Assembly (NCBI RefSeq): GCF_900102315.1
Contig: NZ_FNBL01000007.1
Coordinates: 124,001-188,000, forward strand
Reading direction: 5' to 3'
DNA length: 64,000 nt
Source: Celeribacter baekdonensis
Lineage (GTDB): Bacteria; Pseudomonadota; Alphaproteobacteria; Rhodobacterales; Rhodobacteraceae
In this document: positions 60,445 through 64,000 of the stretch, piece by piece
Position numbering within the stretch: position 1 is the stretch's first letter
How the letters are laid out: each line of letters starts with the position of its first letter
Program-made: the position numbers and the translations under genes
Notes under the pieces: model-generated
The model's input: only the letters and a program-made list of their open reading frames with translations
The model's database searches: none
What the model was told of the DNA's origin: nothing

Positions 60445-62088
60445 TTACTTTTCAGTGAGTTTCAACTCAATCCGCCGGTTTTGCGCCAAAGCCTCGGGGC
60501 TATTGCCTGTCGCAATCGGTTGGAATTCGCCAAAGCCAGCCGCGACCAAGCGGGACGGCGAAAAACCCAATTCCTGCGACATGTAGCGCACCACGGAGAG
60601 CGCTCGCGCCTGTGACAGCTCCCAGTTGTCGGCATATTCCCCGCTGCCCGAAAGCGGCGTTTTGTCGGTATGACCATCGACGCGAATGACCCAATCAATC
60701 TCTGGCGGAATGTCGACGGCGACCTCTGAGAGGGTGCGGGCAACGCGGGCGATCTGGGCTTTGCCTTTTGGTCCGAGCTCGGCAGAGGCCGGTTCAAACA
60801 GCACCTCTGAGCTGAACACAAAGCGATCGCCGACGATCTTGACCCCTTCGCGGTCCCCAAGGATTTCACGCAGCCGCCCAAAGAATTCAGAGCGATAATT
60901 TTCAAGCTTTTTCGCCTCCTGCTCCAAGCGCTTGCGCTCTGCCTCCTCCAAGGCGGCGCGGCGTTTTTCCTCGGCGGCAACCTGTGCCAAGGCGGAATTG
61001 AGACGGGTGGTCAGGCTGTCGACCTGCACCTGATTTTGCGCATCTTCTGCCGTGCGCACATCAAGCGTCGATTGCAGCGAGGACAGTTGCTTGCGCATCT
61101 CGGCGATTTGCGCGTTCAAAAGCGCCACTTTGCGCGCTTCCTCCGCAGTCTTCGCTTCTTCCCCGGCAAGCGTTTTTTGCGCCAGAGCCAAAAGCGCCGC
61201 CTGTTTATCCGTGTCACTCACTTGCGTATCGAGCTGGTCTTTAAGTTGATCGCGCGCGGCCTCGGCGGCGGCCAAAAGGGTTAGCGTTTCCTCGGCATCG
61301 CGGCGCACCTCTTCGAGCGCCAGCGTCATCGCCGTCATCTCATCTTGCGAAGCTGCCATCCGATCCTGCAAGGCCTTAAGCGCCGCCGCATCCGCCAAAC
61401 GCGCCTGTTCGGCCTCTGTCATCTGCGTCTCAGCGGCCTCTGCCTTGGTCACGGCCTCGCCCAGCGCCGCCTCGCGATCTACCGCCTCCGCCTTCAATTG
61501 CGCCACCAAAGCATCCAAAGCCTCGCGCCGCGCGGCGGCCAAACGCGCTTGTTCTGTGGCCGCGTCAATCTCTTTGCGCGATTGCGCCAAGGCCAGTTGC
61601 GCCGCCTCTTGTTCGGAAATCAACGTGGCTTTCGCCGCCTCCAAATCCTCAATCTGCGCGGCCAATTGCGCGCCTTTCGTCAGCGCCGCATCGCGTTCGG
61701 TCAACAGGCTTGCGACCTGTGCCTCAAAGGAGGCAATCCGCGCCGCTTGCGCGCTGGTTGTTGCCTCAAGCCCCGCGATGGTGCTGGCTTGCGCCTCCGC
61801 CGTCGCCCGTGCCTCAGACAGGGTGGCGCGCAGAGTGCCGATTTGGTCTTCCAATCCAATGCTTTTTTGCTGTTCCAACCCCAAAGCATTTGCCAAGGCC
61901 GTGACCTCGGATGTCAACGCGTCCAATTCGGTGGCCTGGCCTGAAATCTCGTCACGCAGCATGGATTGCACGACCATGAAAATCGTCAAAACGAACATCA
62001 ACACCAGCAAAAGCGCGGTCATCGCGTCAACAAAGCCGGGCCAGATCGACCCCGACATGCGGTGGGAGGACCGGCGTAACCCTGCCAT
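60445..62088 (-). CDS. MotB/OmpA-like stator protein with very long coiled coil
   Basis: A 547-residue protein: a short N-terminal tail, one membrane helix (residues ~16-40) with Asp21 in GFVDAMTALLLVLMF at the proton-path position of MotB/ExbD/TolR, about 330 residues of alanine/glutamate/glutamine-rich coiled coil, and a C-terminal OmpA-like peptidoglycan-binding domain (VRVDGHTDKTPLSG, LSQARALSVVRYM, GFGEFQPIATG, NRRIELKL). Co-translated with the MotA/ExbB-like gene. It should reach across the periplasm. No flagellar gene is near. It resembles the rotary pairs of ZorAB, MotAB and TolQR, but the coiled coil is in the B-type partner. Confidence 0.85.
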   Translation of the reverse strand: MAGLRRSSHRMSGSIWPGFVDAMTALLLVLMFVLTIFMVVQSMLRDEISGQATELDALTSEVTALANALGLEQQKSIGLEDQIGTLRATLSEARATAEAQASTIAGLEATTSAQAARIASFEAQVASLLTERDAALTKGAQLAAQIEDLEAAKATLISEQEAAQLALAQSRKEIDAATEQARLAAARREALDALVAQLKAEAVDREAALGEAVTKAEAAETQMTEAEQARLADAAALKALQDRMAASQDEMTAMTLALEEVRRDAEETLTLLAAAEAARDQLKDQLDTQVSDTDKQAALLALAQKTLAGEEAKTAEEARKVALLNAQIAEMRKQLSSLQSTLDVRTAEDAQNQVQVDSLTTRLNSALAQVAAEEKRRAALEEAERKRLEQEAKKLENYRSEFFGRLREILGDREGVKIVGDRFVFSSEVLFEPASAELGPKGKAQIARVARTLSEVAVDIPPEIDWVIRVDGHTDKTPLSGSGEYADNWELSQARALSVVRYMSQELGFSPSRLVAAGFGEFQPIATGNSPEALAQNRRIELKLTEK

Positions 62089-62089
62089 T

Positions 62090-63271
62090 CTACTGCCCCT
62101 GTTCGCCGAGTGCGCGCAGGGTGCGGGTCAAATTGGCAATCTCGCCGCGCAGTTCGGCAAGGCTTTCTTGACGTCCCGCCGAGAGTTCTTCGAGGATGCG
62201 CAAAAGTTGCACATCAATCGAACGCAAGCGCATCCGGCTTTCGGCGTCAAAGGTTTCATCGCCCGCCTCGCGGGTTGAAAGCACGTCAATCAGGCGTTCT
62301 TGGCCCTCCGCCACACGCATCAGCATTTTATCGGTTGGCGTCTCTACCCCCATGCGCGCGACCATTTGGTCCACGGCCCCGGCCAAATCGCCCAACCGCG
62401 CCTCAAGGGCAGCGCGCGATCCATCCGAGCGAACGAACAGATCTTGCAGCGCCTCCATCTGTTGACTCATGTGATCCAAAACCACCGCCGCGCCGGACAT
62501 GTCGCTGCCCTCACCGTCAGAGGCGGAAAAGCCGATGCGAGTGATGGTCGAGAGCCATTCTTCCAACTCGCGGAAGAACCGATTTTGTCCATGCGAGGCA
62601 AAGAGTTCAAGCATCCCGACCACAAGCGAGCCGGCAAGCCCCAAAAGCGAGGAAGCAAAGGCCGTGCCCATGCCGCCCAATTGACCCTCAAGCCCTCCCA
62701 TCAGCTTGGTCAAAACGTCGGTCGCGTCCTCACCCTCTTTCGGGGTGAGCGAACGGATGGTGTCGACAAGCGCCGGGACCGTGGTGGCAAGGCCGTAAAA
62801 CGTACCGAGAAGTCCAAGGAAAATCAGAAGGTTGGCGATATAACGCGTGATGTCGCGCGCCTCGTCAATCCGGGTTGCCACGGAATCAAGGATCGAGCGC
62901 GCCGACGTGGACGAGATTTGCGTGCGCGCGGTGCGGTCGCGCAAAAGGGCGGCCAAAGGCGCCAAAAGACGCGGCGCATGTTTGCCCGGCACATTCGGAC
63001 GCTGACCGGAAAACCGTTCGATCCAATTGACAGAGGCAACCAGTTGAACCACTTGCCAAAAACAGGCAAAAATGCCGATGACAAAGACAAAGGCGATGAA
63101 TCCATTGAGGTAGAGATTGGCAAAAAACACCGGGCCGACCCGGGGCAGCGCCATATAAAACCCAAAGCCCACCAGCCCAAGCACGATGATCATCATGGTG
63201 ATCTGACGTACGGGTTGGGAGAAAAAATTTTGCTTGGCTGCGCGCGGAAGCCTTTGATCCGGTTGGCCCAT
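62090..63271 (-). CDS. MotA/TolQ/ExbB-family proton-channel protein
   Basis: A 393-residue membrane protein with helices at about 24-45, 52-78, 140-165 and 195-220. The family core is YIANLLIFLGLLGTFYGLATTVPALV and LGGMGTAFASSLLGLAGSLVVGMLEL, where Thr/Ser line the ion path. The C-terminal ~150 residues are a helical cytosolic tail (LEARLGDLAGAVDQMVARMG...LRILEELSAG). It ends one base before its MotB-like partner starts, a two-gene unit. It should form the pentameric ring around a dimer of that partner. Confidence 0.88.
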   Translation of the reverse strand: MGQPDQRLPRAAKQNFFSQPVRQITMMIIVLGLVGFGFYMALPRVGPVFFANLYLNGFIAFVFVIGIFACFWQVVQLVASVNWIERFSGQRPNVPGKHAPRLLAPLAALLRDRTARTQISSTSARSILDSVATRIDEARDITRYIANLLIFLGLLGTFYGLATTVPALVDTIRSLTPKEGEDATDVLTKLMGGLEGQLGGMGTAFASSLLGLAGSLVVGMLELFASHGQNRFFRELEEWLSTITRIGFSASDGEGSDMSGAAVVLDHMSQQMEALQDLFVRSDGSRAALEARLGDLAGAVDQMVARMGVETPTDKMLMRVAEGQERLIDVLSTREAGDETFDAESRMRLRSIDVQLLRILEELSAGRQESLAELRGEIANLTRTLRALGEQGQ

Positions 63272-63357
63272 TGACCTTGTCCTGACCTGTCATTGCCTGT
63301 CAGGGTCACGATAGGCGAGGAACCACGATGTGCCAACACGCAATCGCGTGTTGTGGG

Positions 63358-63930
63358 CTATGCGTTTGGAATTTGGCGCACCATTTCGGCCAATTGCGTC
63401 AGGTCTGCATCCTCCATACCCAGTTCGGCCAGATGCCGCGCGGTGTTGAACAGGTATTCCGAGTTCGGCCCGCGTCCACCGGTGGCGCGCGCAATGATCT
63501 CTGCTTGACGTGCAAGGGGAAGAGGCCCGGTGTATTGAACATGATCGGGATCGACAACATAGGCCAGAGACGGAACCTCACGCCCATCCGAGAGGGTCAA
63601 CATCACCCGGCGCTCCAGATAGGCCGAGGACACCAATTCACGGTCGCGCAGATAGGCCAGCGTTTCAGACGCATGGTCACGACTGACATGAAAAGCCAAG
63701 CCGCGGCAGGAGGCGCGATCCTCCAGATCCAGCGCCAAAACAAGACCCGGTTCCTCAGGCGTGCCCCGGTGATGAATGGACCACATGCAAAAGCTGCGCG
63801 CATAACCGACAAGGACCGCAGGCACGCGCTCCGCAAAAGCAAAGCCCGGATTCCACATCAATGAGCCATAGCCAAAGACCCAAAATCCCTCTTGGTTCAA
63901 ATCGTGATCCAACGTTATCCTGCTTTCCAT
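63358..63930 (-). CDS. Gamma-glutamylcyclotransferase, ChaC-like
   Basis: A 190-residue cyclotransferase. Substrate loop is FWVFGYGSLMWNPGF near residue 17-31, then RSFCMWSIHHRGTPEEPGLVLAL and, later, SLAYVVDPDHVQYTG. ChaC enzymes split glutathione to 5-oxoproline and Cys-Gly. Start is uncertain: the ATG at 63930 fits the domain, an in-frame GTG at 63969 would add 13 residues. It is transcribed in the same direction as the stator pair, 86 bases upstream of it. Confidence 0.9.
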   Translation of the reverse strand: MESRITLDHDLNQEGFWVFGYGSLMWNPGFAFAERVPAVLVGYARSFCMWSIHHRGTPEEPGLVLALDLEDRASCRGLAFHVSRDHASETLAYLRDRELVSSAYLERRVMLTLSDGREVPSLAYVVDPDHVQYTGPLPLARQAEIIARATGGRGPNSEYLFNTARHLAELGMEDADLTQLAEMVRQIPNA

Positions 63931-64000
63931 TCTAAGGTCTTTTCGACGCTCCCCCGGCCCGTTAAACACGGGCTGAAACGGAATGAAAAGCCTTTGGCTC

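Noticed and set aside
60445-63271. Zorya-type anti-phage system
   Set aside because: Only an A/B-type channel pair is present; no ZorC, ZorD or ZorE-like gene nearby, and the long coiled coil is in the wrong partner.

Overview
The window is about 64 kb of ordinary, gene-dense chromosome, almost certainly from an alphaproteobacterium of the Rhodobacterales (Roseobacter/Rhodobacter group). The evidence is moderate-to-high GC with strong third-position bias and small families typical of that order: DUF1467 beside methylmalonyl-CoA epimerase, DUF1150 behind an Hsp20 gene, a TIGR01459 HAD protein, DUF2161, a Hint-domain protein, and an F1-only atpHAGDC operon. I see no rRNA, tRNA, insertion sequence, prophage or CRISPR array. 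The genus cannot be fixed from sequence alone.

Layout. 230-6488 is a one-direction catabolic cluster: RidA-like and VOC proteins, an NhaC-family transporter, a dihydrodipicolinate-synthase-family lyase, and a three-component flavin/2Fe-2S amine or imino-acid dehydrogenase of the hydroxyproline/opine type. 6648-14562 holds an M48 lipoprotein protease, DUF167, a nitroreductase, an EI24 protein, DUF1467-mce, a response regulator, aspS and a GT87-like membrane glycosyltransferase. 14661-27000 holds carB, an rhlE-type DEAD-box helicase, tdk, csaA-proC, ybjN, ubiK, the overlapping lgt-midA-pgeF operon and a 48-residue basic protein. 27205-42862 holds a Hint-domain protein, an Lrp regulator divergent from trxB, a fused sat-cysC, cytochrome b561, hsp20-DUF1150 (RpoH-type promoter), DUF465, purEK, groESL (CIRCE element), DUF2161, a glycosyltransferase, a family II pyrophosphatase, two GNAT proteins and a HAD hydrolase. 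43093-53398 holds maoC-ribF-ycgN-threonine aldolase, a DsbA-like isomerase, prs, an H-type lectin protein and atpHAGDC. 53935-63930 holds a DUF481 outer-membrane-type protein, a methyltransferase divergent from gloB, clpA, an M23 peptidase, a MotA/MotB-like stator pair with a very long coiled coil, and a ChaC-like cyclotransferase.

How the genes work together. Most are housekeeping: nucleotide synthesis (carB, purEK, prs, tdk), energy (F1-ATPase, pyrophosphatase), sulfur assimilation (sat-cysC), redox (trxB), proteostasis (groESL, hsp20, clpA) and envelope maturation (lgt, pgeF, M23). The cluster at 230-6488 is the clearest accessory unit. The most unusual non-coding signals are a family of palindromic intergenic elements beginning TAAAGCG whose first bases often supply the stop codon of the gene before them, four DnaA-box-like 9-mers at near-regular 20-base steps at 23293-23366, CtrA-like TTAAC motifs, and long unexplained inverted repeats near 20449-20576 and 29942-30019. 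No wholly new multi-gene system is evident. The best candidates for new biology are the palindrome family, the orphan rotary-motor-like pair and the unassigned catabolic operon.
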